Assembly (NCBI GenBank): GCA_025716855.1
Contig: JAIXMQ010000015.1
Span: 372,001 to 436,000, forward strand
Direction of reading: 5' to 3'
DNA length: 64,000 nt
DNA from: Pilaira anomala
Taxonomy: Eukaryota; Mucoromycota; Mucoromycetes; Mucorales; Mucoraceae
Within the stretch, counting starts at the first letter, position 1, and every line of letters begins with the position of its first letter. A model generated the notes under the pieces. It was not told the DNA's origin, did not search any database, and was given only the letters and a program-made list of their open reading frames with translations. Below, one piece after another: positions 48,174 through 61,088 of this stretch. The position numbers and the translations under genes are program-made.

Positions 48174-49890
48174 ATGTCAAGTAATGTTCTTATGCACCAT
48201 GTTTTGAGACGAGTTAAACCACTCTTAAAGTCTTGTCAAAAACAATTTCCGGTATATGCCAGAAAAGGTAAAATAATAAATAAAATCAAATATATATATA
48301 TTTTTTATTAATTTTTATTTCAAAAAAAGGTATCAAATATAGCCATGTAGGTATCTTACCTTCCTTGTATTATCAACACCAGGTATGTATATTTATATTT
48401 TTTTTTAAAAAAAAAACGTGTAAAAAAGGGAATTGAAATTTAATCATTTAAAACAGAAGAGAGGATTTCATGCTTCCTCCATACAACAACAAAAAGAAGA
48501 TCCTTATAAAGTATTGGGTGTTTCAAAATCAAGTTCACAAAGTGAAATAAAAAAAGCATATTACAAGGTATATAAAATAAAAAATAAAAAAAATGTTTAC
48601 CCTAACTCATCATCTTTTTTTTTTTTTAATTAAGTTGGCAAAACAATATCATCCTGATACAAATAAAGAAAAAGATGCAAGAGAGAAATTCACTCAAATT
48701 CAAGAAGCCTATGAAATTTTATCAGATGAAGAAAAACGTAAACAATACGATCAATTCGGACACGCATTTGAAGGAGGAGGAGGAGGACCAGGTGGTGCAG
48801 GTGGATTTTATGGTGCCACGGGCGGTGGATTCCCCGGTGGATTTGATCCAAATGATATCTTTAGTCAATTCTTTGGTGGAGGATTTGGTGGTGGTGGTGG
48901 CGGAGGAGCAGGAGGAGGAGCAGGAGGATTTGGCGGTGCAGGATTTGGCGGTGCAGCAGGTACAAGTGGAGGTACAGATCCATTCCGACACATGAGTGGT
49001 GAAGATATTCAAGTACCTCTTACCATTGATTTCATGGAAGCCGTGAAAGGAGCCAAAAAGAAAGTGACGGTGAATCGTGTTACTACCTGTACTACCTGTC
49101 ATGGATCTGGATTAAAAGAAGGTAAATCAAAGACGAATTGTAAGATATGTCATGGATCCGGAGTACAGACTGTACAGATGGGTGGATTCCATATGCAAAC
49201 TACATGTCAAGCATGTGGTGGTGCGGGTTCATCGATTCCTCATGACGCCAAATGTCATACCTGTGATAGTGTGGGTAAGGTCAAGGATAAAAAGACGGTC
49301 GAGGTCAAGATTCCGGCTGGTGTGGATAATAATTCAAGAATTCGTGTGCCTGGTGCTGGTGATGCTCCTATTAAAGGAGAGGGTCCAAATGGTGATCTCT
49401 TTGTTTCACTCAATGTAAGTTTCATAAAATTGTTTGTTTGTAGTAAGAATGAAAAAAAAATTTTTTTTTTACTAAATACATCATAAAATTTAGATTCAAC
49501 CCTCTAAAGTATTTCGTAGACAAGAAGCAGATATCTTTTATGATGCAAAAGTTCCATTTTATAAAGCAATGCTTGGAGGCAAGATTCGAATTCCTACAAT
49601 TGATGGTGATGTTGAAGTTAAAGTACCTGCTGGTACACAACCTGATGATAATATTGCACTTCGTGGAAGAGGTATTCAACGATTAAGAGGATCTTCTAGA
49701 GGAGATCAAATTGTACAATTAAAAGTAGAACTTCCTAGGTAAGTTTTTTTTTTTGGGAGGAGAAGAAATCTGATTTCGTATATGTAAATACTTATTTTAT
49801 TTATTTAGATCTTTACGTGGTAAACAACTTGAGATTATCAAGAAATATGCTGCACTTGTTGATGAAGAATATGCAGATAAAGATGTATAA
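48174..49890 (+). CDS. MDJ1: mitochondrial DnaJ/Hsp40 co-chaperone (Mdj1/DNAJA3 type)
   Basis: Six exons (48174-48267, 48330-48382, 48457-48567, 48635-49414, 49494-49738, 49809-49890) give 454 residues. A basic, Ser/Leu-rich leader ending near KRGFHASS suggests mitochondrial import. The J-domain follows ([20 protein letters not shown] across the exon 3/4 region in QYHPDTNK), a long Gly/Phe-rich stretch, a zinc domain with four CxxCxGxG-like repeats ([32 protein letters not shown]) and a C-terminal client-binding barrel. Class I Hsp40 that stimulates the matrix Hsp70. Last repeat lacks the usual Gly (CDSVG). Stop lies 9 bp from the stop of thymidylate kinase. Confidence 0.95.
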
Positions 49891-49899
49891 TCATACCCC

Positions 49900-50786
<887 letters not shown>

Positions 50787-50877
50787 AGTAAATAAATTAA
50801 ACAAGAACAAAAAAAAGCTTTATGTACACGATTTTTTTTTTTTTTTTTTTTTTCAAATGTCCACTTCGATTACCTAA

Positions 50878-52705
50878 TATGGGAAATTTTTATCACCCAC
50901 CCAGTTTTTCTTTTTTAATAAAAAATGAGCTCCTTTAGAACTACCATTTCATTTCAATAACAAAGCTCTTAAGCTATGCTACATTTATACTGAACTCGAT
51001 TCGCTTTTTTTCTTTGATAAAGAAAAAGCGAAGTACCTAATACATAGTTAAGATTTTTTATTTATTTTTTATGAGCCAATCAAATCATTGAAAAAAGGGG
51101 GAAAAAATATATTTTTTAAGTAAAAATAAGCTAATTAGCGCGACTCATATAAACTACACACACCACTTTAGTATCTATACACACCACATATTTAAGCCCA
51201 GAAAACCTTTCATGTCAAAGTAAAGTCCTTCAATATTAACTATTTTATTATGCAATACTATATCCAGAAAATTCTAACTTTATATGGGCAGATGATTGTA
51301 TATAAAGATGTATCTTTTTATATGTAAAAAATATACTTTCTCTAACAAAAACTGTTTTCCTTACATGCACTACAAATGGAGAGTGCATGTAGCATGGTCT
51401 ATATACACCTCGTTTTTCGGTCCCAGAAATCAAAATTTTGACAAAAAATACCTTCTTGTCAAAGTAACGTCCCTCTAAATCCGCTATTTCATTAAACAAT
51501 ATGATATACAGAAAGTGCAGAATTTAAAGGCGCATCTTTCTATATTTTTAAAAGTATATGTTTATATGTGCAAAATATACTTGCCCTAACAAAAACTGTA
51601 TACCGTTTTATCACAATAACCATTAATATTTGTAATTATTTTATTTTGATTTTTACATAATTGGAAAGAGCGTACAATTTTACATATATCGTTAAAACGC
51701 CAAGTTTCAAAAAAATGTTAATGTAAAGATATATACATCTTTCTGATTTTTGAAAAAATCCATAGGGGGGGACTAGCAAATTTTTCTAAAAAATGGAATT
51801 TTTTTCACAGCTTAAAAAAAAATAAAAATTAGAAATGTAGATATATCTTTGTATTTAAATGGTTTTAAAGTTTAGGTTTTTATTGATGTCTAAGGTAGAA
51901 TTTGACGCTCTTTCGAATGGTGTAAAAATCAAAGTAGTATAATTATAAAGTTTAATAGTCATTGCGAGAAAGCACAGCTTCTATTAGGACATGTATATTT
52001 TTTATATACAAGATAATAAATCTAAATGCATAGAAATCTTAGTTTTTAAATTCTACATCTTTGGAATATAACACTGTCTAACAAAATACGTCTGTATCCT
52101 GATTTGGTTTTTTTCCTGTTTTTGGACCTAAAAATTGAGATTTGGGTCCAAATTTCTTTCTTTTCAAATTAAAGTCTTTTATTCCACCTATTCTATTTTA
52201 CTATATAATATACAATCGATGCAGAATTTGAAGGCGCATCTTTCTATTGATTTAGAATTATTATTTTTTATGTAGAAAATATACTTGCCCTAACAAAAAC
52301 TGTATATCGTTTTTTTATAATACCTATTAATATTTGTTACTAGTTTACTCTGATTTTTACATCATTGAAAAGAGCGTCAAATTCTACATGGATTGGTAAA
52401 AAGCTAAGCTTTAAAACCTTTTTAACGTAAAGATGTATGGATATTTCTGAATCTTGAAAAAATCCATAGGGGGGGACTGGCTTATTTTTACCAAAAAATA
52501 CACTTTTTCCTCCTTTTCCGATGATTTGATTGGCTCGAAAATCTTTTCGCTACAACAAAAAAAATCATGTCTACAATACCTCGTTTTTCTTTATCAAAAA
52601 GACTAATTAAGGCCAGTAAACACAGGTAGTGTAGCGTAGAGCTTTACTGTCGTAATAAAATGGTAGTATCAAAAGGTCTCTTCCTTTAAAAAATTTTTTT
52701 TCACC
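50878..52705. mobile_element. TIR/foldback element, copy 1 (about 1.8 kb)
   Basis: Left part (50878-51110: GGGAAATTTTTATCACCC..., a CTTTGATAAAGAAAAAGCGA stretch, GAGCCAATCAAATCAT) reappears inverted at the right (GATGATTTGATTGGCTC near 52520, TTTTTCTTTATCAAAAAG near 52582, and a weaker outermost part to 52705). The interior contains further inverted copies of a block with CCCTAACAAAAACTGTA. No coding frame: a non-autonomous element. The outer end sequence begins GGGAAA; a target-site duplication was not identified. Confidence 0.65.
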
Positions 52706-53404
52706 ATAAATTAAAAGTGAAAGAGGCAGATTTAACTATATCAAGAGTTATAACTATTACCTTGGCATATTGACCACCAAAAGTTTTAATGCAATTGTAT
52801 AGTTAGTTAAACTGATATGGCTGCTTTATTTTTGCTTAAGCAAAATGGCATGTCCTCAAGTATAAAGAAAAATAACAATTATAGTAATGTACATAGCTAG
52901 TGAATGATATTTATAAAAATCTAGTGAATGGTATTTATAAAAATCTAGTGAATGATATATACATATGTATATTACAAATAAACTCGAGAAACACTCTGAA
53001 ATAAAATGGTAAAATGTGGTTTTCATTGTACACTTTTATTAGGAATTAATGGTATAACTAACTATATTGGAGGAAAATTCCGTTCAAAGACAAAACAAAT
53101 GATTTATGATTATACTCACAGAATAAAAATACAGAATAAAAAAATAAAAACTAGTAACAAAAATAGTTTGAATAAAAGAACCAAATTGTGTTTAATTGAA
53201 AATACAAGAAAAGAAAAAGGGTGATATTAATACACAAAGGATTAGATTAACAATTTTTTTTATAAATAAACAAGTTATACTTACACGTTAAATGCTCCCT
53301 GTCGGGGGAAATCAGTGATAACTGTTCGGGAAGGTTTATTGTTACTTAACAGAGCCAATTGTTAGGGAAGAGTAAATGTCATGAGAGAGCTAAAGCCTTG
53401 TAAA
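52706..53404. other. DNA between the two TIR elements
   Basis: 700 bp, AT-rich, with a triplicated block around CTAGTGAATG-TATTTATAAA (52898-52960). A 72-codon frame at 53006-53224 is Lys/Asn-rich and unrecognised; probably not a gene. Confidence 0.4.
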
Positions 53405-55600
53405 CTTTCCAAAAAAAAAGTTTTTTTCTTTGTTACAGCGAAAAAAAATGAGCCAATCAAATCATCGGAAAAAGAGGAAAAAGTGAATTTTTAGGTAAAA
53501 ATCAGCAGGTCCCGACCTTTGGATTTTTTCAAGTGTTTTAAATGTGGATATATCTCAGGATTATAAGAATTTTAGAGCAAAGATATTGAATGGTTTCTAA
53601 TATAAAATTTGACGCTCTTTCGAATGGTGTAAAAATCAAAGTAGAGTAATTATAAAGATTAATGTTTATTGTGAAAAAGTCAAATTACGGTTTTTGTTAG
53701 GGCAGGTATATTTTTCATATCTAAAGTTATGAATCCAAATACATGAAAAAATGCGTCTTTAAATTCTGCATCGACTGTATATCAGGTTGTATATTAGAAT
53801 AATTGATTTAAGATGACTTTAATTTGACAAGAAAGAAAATTTTGTCCATATCTCGATTTTTTTTTCCATTTTAGGGGTAAAAAACGGGGCGTCCATAGGG
53901 GTAGTGGTGTATCTAGTCTACTTTTATAGGGTGTGTAACGTTTCACACTGCTTAAATCCCTATATACACCCCGTTTGTTTTTTTCCTTTAAAAATGTAAA
54001 GATATTGACAAATTTTCTTTCTTGTCAAATTAAAGTCATCTTAAATCAAGTATTCTAATATACAATGTGATATACAGTCGATGCAAAATTTGATGGCACA
54101 TCTGTCTATGGATTTAAAATGATATGTCTAGAAGCATAAAATATACTTGCCTTAAACAAAGACTGTAAATTCGACTTTCTTAAAAATACAATAATAGCCA
54201 TTAATCTTTATAATTACTTTACTTTGATTTCTACTTCATTCTAAATAGCCTCAAATTTTATACTAGAAACTATTCAATAGCTTTCCTCTAAAAGCTTTAT
54301 AATACCAACATATATTATCCACATTTATGTAAACATTCAAAAAAATTAAAAAAGCTCGGGAAACAGTTTTTGCTAGAGAAAGTATATTTTTTATATATAA
54401 AAAAATGTATCTTTGTATGAAGATATCTTCTCATATAAATTTAGAATTTTCTGGATATAGTATTGTATAATAAAATAGTTAATATTGAAGGAATTTACTT
54501 TGACATGAAAGATTTCTAGGGCTTAAAATTTAAGCTGTGTTTAGTTAATTTAGAGTGGTGGGTGACTTACCAATAAGCGCGCCTCATATAAACTACACAC
54601 ACCACATATTTAAGCCCAGAAAACCTTTCATGTCAAAGTAAAGTCCTTCAATATTAACTATTTTATTATACAATACTATATCCAAAAAATTCTAAATTTA
54701 TATGGACAGATGATTGTATATAAAGATGTATCTTTTTATATGTAAAAAATATACTTTCTCTAACAAAAACTGTTTTCCTTACATGCACTACAAATGGAGA
54801 GTGCATGTAGCATGGTCTACATACACCTCGTTTTTCGGTCCCAGAAATCAAAATTTTGACAAAAAATACCTTCTTGTTAAAGTAAAGTCCCTCTAGATCA
54901 ACTATTTCATTAAACAATATGATATACAGAAAGTGCAGAATTTGAAGGCGCATCTTTCTATATGATTTGATTTATATTATTGGAAACAGAAAATATACTT
55001 GTCCTAACAAAAACTGTAAACCGTTTTATCACAATAACCATTAATATTTGTAATTATTTTGTTTTGATTTTTACATCATTCGAAAGAGTGCAAAATTCTG
55101 TATTTACTGTTAAAAGAACAAGCGTTAAAACCATTTTAATGTAAAGATACATCTACCTTTCTGATTTTTGAAAAAATCCATAGGGGGGGACTAGCAAATT
55201 TTTCTAAAAAATGGAATTTTTTTCACAGCTTAAAATAAAATAAAAATTAGAAATGCAGATATATCTTTGTATTTAAATGGTTTTAAAGTTTAGCTTTTTA
55301 TTGATGTCTAAGGTAGAATTTGACGCTCTTTCGAATGATGTAAAAATCAAAGTAGTAAAATTATAAAGTTTAATAGTCATTGCGAGAAAGCACAGCTTCT
55401 ATTAGGACATGTATATTTTTTATATACAAGATAATAAATCTAAATGCATAGAAATCTTAGTTTTTAAATTCTACATCTTTGAAATATAACATTGTCTAAC
55501 AAAATACGTCTGTATCCTGATTTGGTTTTTTTCCTGTTTTTTGGACCTAAAAATTGAGATTTGGGTCCAAATTTCTTTCTTTTCAAATTAAAATCTTTTA
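53405..55600. mobile_element. TIR/foldback element, copy 2, left part
   Basis: Starts with GAGCCAATCAAATCATC like copy 1. From 54580 to 55600 it follows copy 1 (51140-52185) closely, including the CATGTAGCATGGTCTA and ATAGGGGGGGACTAGC blocks. It stops abruptly at TCTTTTA (55594-55600), where the unrelated insert begins; in copy 1 the same sequence continues without a break through 52190. Confidence 0.65.
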
Positions 55601-56000
55601 TAGACCACGCACGACCCATTATCATGTGGGTGTTGAACCCAGCCTCGTCAATAAACACACAGTTGTTCTGGAAATCAACACCTATTTCTTTCCATTTGCT
55701 GACTACCTCATGACGGAGACGGAGTGTTCTCTCGGCGTTTCTTTCCTCATTATATAGCGAAGCTTGTTGCTTCAAAGAAAATGAGCAATCCTGCGTAAGA
55801 AGCCTCCAGAGACAACTAAGAGAAATATCAAGGCCCGGAAATCTTTCATACAAAGCTTCTCTTCCTAACACTATGGCAGATGGGTTCTGTAAAATACGGA
55901 TAATTTGTCTCAAATGAAGAGAATTCGTCTGTAACAGCTTTGACTTGTATCTGAACGGATTTATAAAATAAATATAAAGAACCAAAAATAAAAAGAGTAC
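55601..56000 (-). pseudogene. Tc1/IS630-type transposase, N-terminal half
   Basis: Frame with a helix-turn-helix-like region (LRQIIRILQNPSAI, GLDISLSCLWRLL), then RHEVVSKWKEIGVDF and the first catalytic Asp in CVFIDEAGFN, ending in GRAWS exactly at the insert boundary at 55601. The rest of the DDE core is not downstream; the sequence passes into the TIR element. Confidence 0.75.
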
Positions 56001-56289
56001 TTTTTATTTTCTTATTTAAAACTTGAATAATCTTTTTATTGAATAAAACTTTGGGGATATTTATACTAATTGGATTTCGGATATAATATATGAATAAAGA
56101 TATTTCGGGCATAAAGGAAAGAGGAAAGTAGAAACAGATGACACGATATGCATACAGACATAAAGTAATTAACGGGCATAATAATACTGAAGGACCGAAA
56201 AAGGAAAAGCAAACATAGACGTGACTTGACAAACGTCACATCGTCTCAGTCACACAAAATTTGTGGTGCCTATTTAACATTAGATACGC

Positions 56290-57600
56290 GTAATTTTTTT
56301 TATGCTCATCATTTAAACAGCACCTCGCTCTTTTTATTTCATACTCTTTTTTTTTAACAGAGACATTGCTGAACGTTCAATGAACAAACAGCTTTTTTTA
56401 TTTTACGAAACATTACAATTAGAACAATGAAATTTATTTATTTGGAAACAAGAAAAGTTGGAAGAAAAAAAAATTAAGAATACAGTTTGGAATTAGATAT
56501 CATTGAGCTTGCCAGCAGGCTTGTTATCAAGGTTTTATAAAAACGAGGATAAGGCCAGATGACCTTATACTTGTTTTTAATGGAGGAAAACGTGACTAGT
56601 TGAACACAGTCTACGATGTCTGTGACATCACACACGGCTATTTTTTGGCCCTCTGGTCCAATTTTGAAAATGGGTCAACCGATACAGGAGAAATGGGTGC
56701 TCTCAAATACCTTTCGTTTTTGTTTTGAGCTCAGTAGTGTAACATCTACTTTTGGACGGTCACTGAGAATGAAAAGCAGAAAATCATGTCTACGTGCCTA
56801 CTTCTAAAATGCCTTGGAGAAATGATCTGATTTGGCGTTTGTGCCGGACATAAATGTAACCTGTGTTTGAAAATAGATTCTTTGACAAATGGCATGCTTT
56901 TTTGAGACACGAAATAGCTTCAGGAAGATTAAATGCTAGAGTATTCACAGCAAACAATCATTACTTATGCCATCAATACATCATCATCAATTCAGGCTGC
57001 TTAAAAGCATATTCTTGTCGAAATCTTGAAAGAACCATTAAAAAATATAGTAATCTAATCAAGTCAAAGACAAATATCAATTCAAATGCCCAAAATATAA
57101 TCACAAACCAGGCTGGGTACAACAGCCATTTTATTAGAAACATCACACAAAGCTTAGTACCCAGTCCTAATACTTACAACAATCCTAATTCTTTCTGGTA
57201 TCATCCATCAGGTATCTCTCTGCAGCCCTCTCGGAGTATATTACGAATTCAACCCAACCAACCTTACGAGGCTTTCTTCTTCGAAACAAAGACTTATTTC
57301 AAAAGTGGCACAGTGAAAGTATGGATGCTCAAAAGTTTTATCAAGTATGGTCCGACCGATTTGTTAGAATGTTTGAAACTATCAAAGCTCAAAAAATTAA
57401 GGTTTGTTTCCAAAAGTAGCTGCGCATTTTGCGTGACAATCTCAATGAATTTTACACCTATTCTTTAAAAAAAGTATCCTCAAAACAATGCCGTTCTTCG
57501 TGCAGTCTGCAAAGATTTCACAGATGGCTTACAGTTGAAAATTGAAGGAGTAAAGTATTGCATATAAGAGCTTAAATTTATCGCCATAATTCACTAACAG
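56290..57600 (+). other. decayed coding remnants upstream of the PD-(D/E)XK-family gene
   Basis: A 201-codon frame (56863-57468; contains SFWYHPSGISLQPSRS) continues its sense in another frame after about 57300 (FYQVWSDRFVRMFETIKAQ). A smaller frame lies at 56616-56807. The mixture of coding-looking protein with frame changes suggests an eroded gene. Family not recognised. Confidence 0.35.
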
Positions 57601-57622
57601 CTAATGTTTGTTTTAGAAAAAC

Positions 57623-59700
57623 TTGAAGAGACACTTGGAGCTTGAAGCTATACAAGCACAAAATGCCATGACAACGCGTTTGAACAAACGTTTACGTCAA
57701 GAACTTGAAGAGTATGAAGATCAGACATCTTCACAAGAAAGCGGACAAACTCAATGCACATATGATCCTGATTCGGAATCATCCGAGGATACTGAGAATA
57801 TTCTTGAACCCATGGTACGTAAATCAAAAGCAAACCAGATTTTTCTTAACGAATTGATTCTTATTGCGCGCATTTATAGTGGCAGTTAGATAGCATCAAC
57901 TTGAGCAAAATCTTGTCTCAGTTCCGAGTTAAATGCTATAAAAAACATTTATATCAAGAGTAATTGATTGTAACAGAGAAGATGGCTGTAAATCGCATCT
58001 ATTTAATGAATCAAATTGATGATTGTTTTACCTATTGCTCTGCTTTGTATGATATCGAAAACAAATTGTTTGATTTTTTTGAAATCAACAAGCACTACAG
58101 AAGACCAACCATCAAGGAGATCCAGTTTATAAGCAATGCCACATATGTAATGGTTTCATGTACTTAGTGTAATATAACTATCTCACAAACATTTCTCTTT
58201 TTGTAGAACAAGACTGTCAATTTACACGCAGAAGCAAAACGACGTCGGGGAAAAGACCAGGCACATCGTCACGTGAATAAGGTTTTTTATAACTTTTGCA
58301 TGAAATACACCATTACATCAAATTTTTTTTTTCACATGGCATACAGGCAGGTTTTTTTTCTTATACGCCAGACAAACCGGGGGGGTTTTTTTTTTTCATT
58401 ATAAATCATCTTTTTTTTTATTTTGTTCTTTTCTTTCACTTTCTTCTTTTTACATATATTCCTTCCTTTTACCGCCCCATTTTTAATCTCTTCTTTTGCC
58501 ACACTCCTTATCTAGAGAAGAGATTGTTCCAAGAAAAAAAAAACCTGTGCATAAAACATGTTGTTATCAATGGTAAGTCTAATAATTTTATCAAAAATTA
58601 AATGATTCATTTTGCCTAATAAATCTCAAATAGAAAATGATCCTTTTTTCTTTCTTGTCCAAAGTAAAAAAAGAACAAGTATTATACTTGTTTTTTCTTT
58701 AAAAAAAAACAAGTGTTATACTTAAAAAAAAAACTGGTAAGTATTTTGGTGGTTTAACGGCTAGTTGGAGAAAAATTCATCCGTGATTTTACTAACTCCT
58801 TTTTTACTAGTCTTTTACCCAGCACCAAGCAAAACAAGTAATAGTCGAACAACTGACAGATGCTGAGCTCGAAACTCACGCTGCAGTTGTTTACGATTTG
58901 TAAGTGAAAGAAACATAACTATGTCGAAAGAAGGCTCTGTAATAATTAAGACTTTTTTTTATCTCTTTGTTCTATTAGGGTTAAGAATTACAATACTCGT
59001 TTTGATATCAAAAGAGCCGATGACTCCGTTTTCATTGATTTCGCTTTAGCTCCTTTTGTAAATGCTGTTTTCCCTGTGAGCCATATGTTGTAGAAATCTG
59101 GGTATGGCTGATACAATCTGACAATTGTCTTAATTTTTCTGAGTGACCTAACCTTTTTTTTTCATAGCCATTTCACGGCTTTGGAAGGAGAAACAAATAT
59201 TAGACCAGATATCAAGTTCCACACCATCATAGATGAAAAAAAGTTTGATTGTCTTTTAATTGAAGTTAAATGCCCAAAAAGTACAAGCAATGATGACCTT
59301 TTCAAATTATCAATTGAAATGCAATATGCTTTAAATCGTTTAGTAAAGTGTGGTGCTAGCAACCCTGTTACTTACGGTGTTCTTGTTTATGGTATGTGGC
59401 TAAATAATTAGCTTTTGATGAAACCTCAAAAAAAAAAAAACTAATTCGAACTTAATAGGTTTTGAATGCTCAATATATAAAATGACTTTGGCTGGGCCTA
59501 AGGTCTATGTAATGATGAAGATGAAAACCTGCTTCTTGCCTCGCTGCTTTGAAGACTTGCATGTGGTCATCCATACTATATCCTGCTTCTTGCAACTACG
59601 AGATTTAGTCAATGAAGAGATTGAATCAATCATCAAAAACAAAAAAGAAAAGAGCCCTCTCATTGATTGGATTCGGCAACCAATCATTGATTTTAAATAA
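57623..59700 (+). CDS. PD-(D/E)XK nuclease-like protein of a repeated family
   Basis: Multi-exon gene; start not fixed. Exons seen: a charged N-terminal coiled coil (57623-57813, LKRHLELEAIQAQN), 57977-58146 (MAVNRIYLMNQIDDC), a short basic exon near 58207-58280, 58817-58899 (QVIVEQLTDAELETHAAVV), 58979-59073 (YNTRFDIKRADDSVF), and the C-terminal exons 59168-59390 and 59460-59700. The C-terminal part holds ALEGETNIRPDIKFH followed 14 residues after PD by LIEVKCPK: an upstream Glu, PD and E-x-K in the order and spacing of PD-(D/E)XK nucleases. The splice into this exon is out of phase at the best donor, so the copy may be slightly damaged. A decayed paralogue lies at 4.4 kb. Confidence 0.45.
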
Positions 59701-59799
59701 AAGTAAACAATTACGCCTTAACACCATTAATAGTAGTTTTTGAACTCTTTTTGTGATTTTTTTTTTATGCTAAAATTATATTTTGTATTTCTTTTCTTT

Positions 59800-60325
59800 A
59801 TATAAAGGAGTTCTGCTGTTCATCGAGTTCGATCGTCTTTTTTTTTTTGTAATTTTAAGTTGAGCATCTGCAACGGTCTGGCTGTACTTTTAAGTATAAT
59901 TGCTTTTAATTTTGGACCAGCATTTTTCTATAGGATTTAAGAAAGGTGAATATAGAGGCATGAAAAGAGGCTTATATCCTCTTTTGTTAATAGCTTCGAC
60001 TACAAAAGCGGAATGATGTATTCTGCAGTTGTCCATAACAATAAAAAACCCGTATTTTTTTGTGTTTATCAAGAATGTCCATGAATTTCACAATGCGATA
60101 AGCTGTAGTGCTTTTCTTTAAAGGCTTTGGTTTTGGATCTTGAGTATTTGCTTTTCTTTTTTTGATTTCTGGTTGAGCATACTCTTTCTCCAGTTTCTCC
60201 GCATCTTTCTTAGTTAATGGATCAACCTTGGAAAAATTAATTGTGCCGAAGGACGCAAATACAGCCAACAATACTTATGTTCGCACCTCTTTGCTTAAGC
60301 ATTAAAACATTTGCAGGATCTCCAA
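59800..60325 (-). pseudogene. Tc1/IS630-type transposase, C-terminal half
   Basis: Begins at the right boundary with GDPANVLMLKQRGANISIVG, continues in a shifted frame with SFGTINFSKVDPLTKKDAEK, a KKRKA basic stretch and KFMDILDKH, then, after another frame change, the second catalytic Asp in VMDNCRIHHS and the third acidic residue in YSPFLNPIEKCWSKIK. No start codon of its own. At least two frame breaks, so inactive as it stands. Confidence 0.75.
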
Positions 60326-60330
60326 TTTTA

Positions 60331-60840
60331 CCTATTCTATTATACAATATAGTATACAATCGATGCAGAATTTGAAGGCGCATCTTTCTATTGATTTAGA
60401 ATTGTTGTATGTAGAAAATATACTTGCCCTAACAAAAACTGTATATCGTTTTTTCATAATACCTATAAATATTTGTTACTATTTACTTTGCTTTTTACAT
60501 CATTGAAAAGAGCGTAAAATTCTACATACATCGTTAAAAAGCCAAGTTTTAAAACCTTTTTAATATAAAGATATATCTCATTTTCGAAAAAAAAATCAAA
60601 GGTCGGGACTGGCTGATTTTTGCCTAAAAAACACTTTTTCCCCATTTTCTTATAGTTTGGCTGGCTCAATTTTTTTTCGCCACAGCAAAAAAATCATGTC
60701 TACAATACCTCGTTTTTCTTTATCAAAAAGACTAATTAAGGGTACTAAAGCGTAAGGGATATACAAGTAATGTAATGGTAGTTTCAAAAGAGCCCGTTTT
60801 TTTTAAAAAGAAAAACTGGGCGGATGATGGAATTTCCCCT
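60331..60840. mobile_element. TIR/foldback element, copy 2, right part
   Basis: Resumes at CCTATTCTAT and follows copy 1 (52180-52620). Its last 65 bases (60777-60840) are the inverted counterpart of 50880-50945, the outer end of copy 1, including CCCAGTTTTTCTTT and GAAATT near the end. The long inverted ends place the outer limits of the whole nested block at about 50.88 and 60.84 kb. Confidence 0.65.
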
Positions 60841-61088
60841 TGTTATTAGGAGATCGAGGGGATGAAAAAGTAGAAACATCAAAGAAGATAAGACATTGGA
60901 TGATACTGATAGAGAGATTAAACAGTTTAACGTTACACTTATTTAATAAAGAAATATTTGGGATGTGTGCATTTTTAGGATTTGCAGAGAAAGACGTAAT
61001 GGGTCAAAAAGAAGAAAATTCATATGACAATAATAACCAAGGCACGTCATATTCCTTTATATCATGAGACTTTTATTATTTAAATTAT
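60841..61088. other. intergenic; 3' flank of the transportin gene
   Basis: A 75-codon plus-strand frame (60840-61067) starts inside the TIR end and is not recognised; I do not count it as a gene. Confidence 0.4.

Larger units (their letters stand above)
55601..60325. mobile_element. 4.7-kb insert in element copy 2, carrying a permuted transposase
   Basis: Copy 1 reads straight through this position. In copy 2 the sequence is interrupted after TTTTA (55596-55600) and resumes after a second TTTTA (60326-60330), a likely 5-bp target duplication. Inside lie the two halves of a Tc1/IS630-type transposase on the minus strand at opposite ends and in the wrong order, and on the plus strand a PD-(D/E)XK-family gene plus other remnants. 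Confidence 0.6.

Noticed and set aside
55846..56232. 128-codon minus-strand frame overlapping the transposase N-half
   Set aside because: Out of frame with the transposase-like residues; hydrophobic low-complexity shadow.
60840..61067. 75-codon frame at the right edge of the TIR element
   Set aside because: Begins inside the element end and matches nothing; no neighbouring exon.
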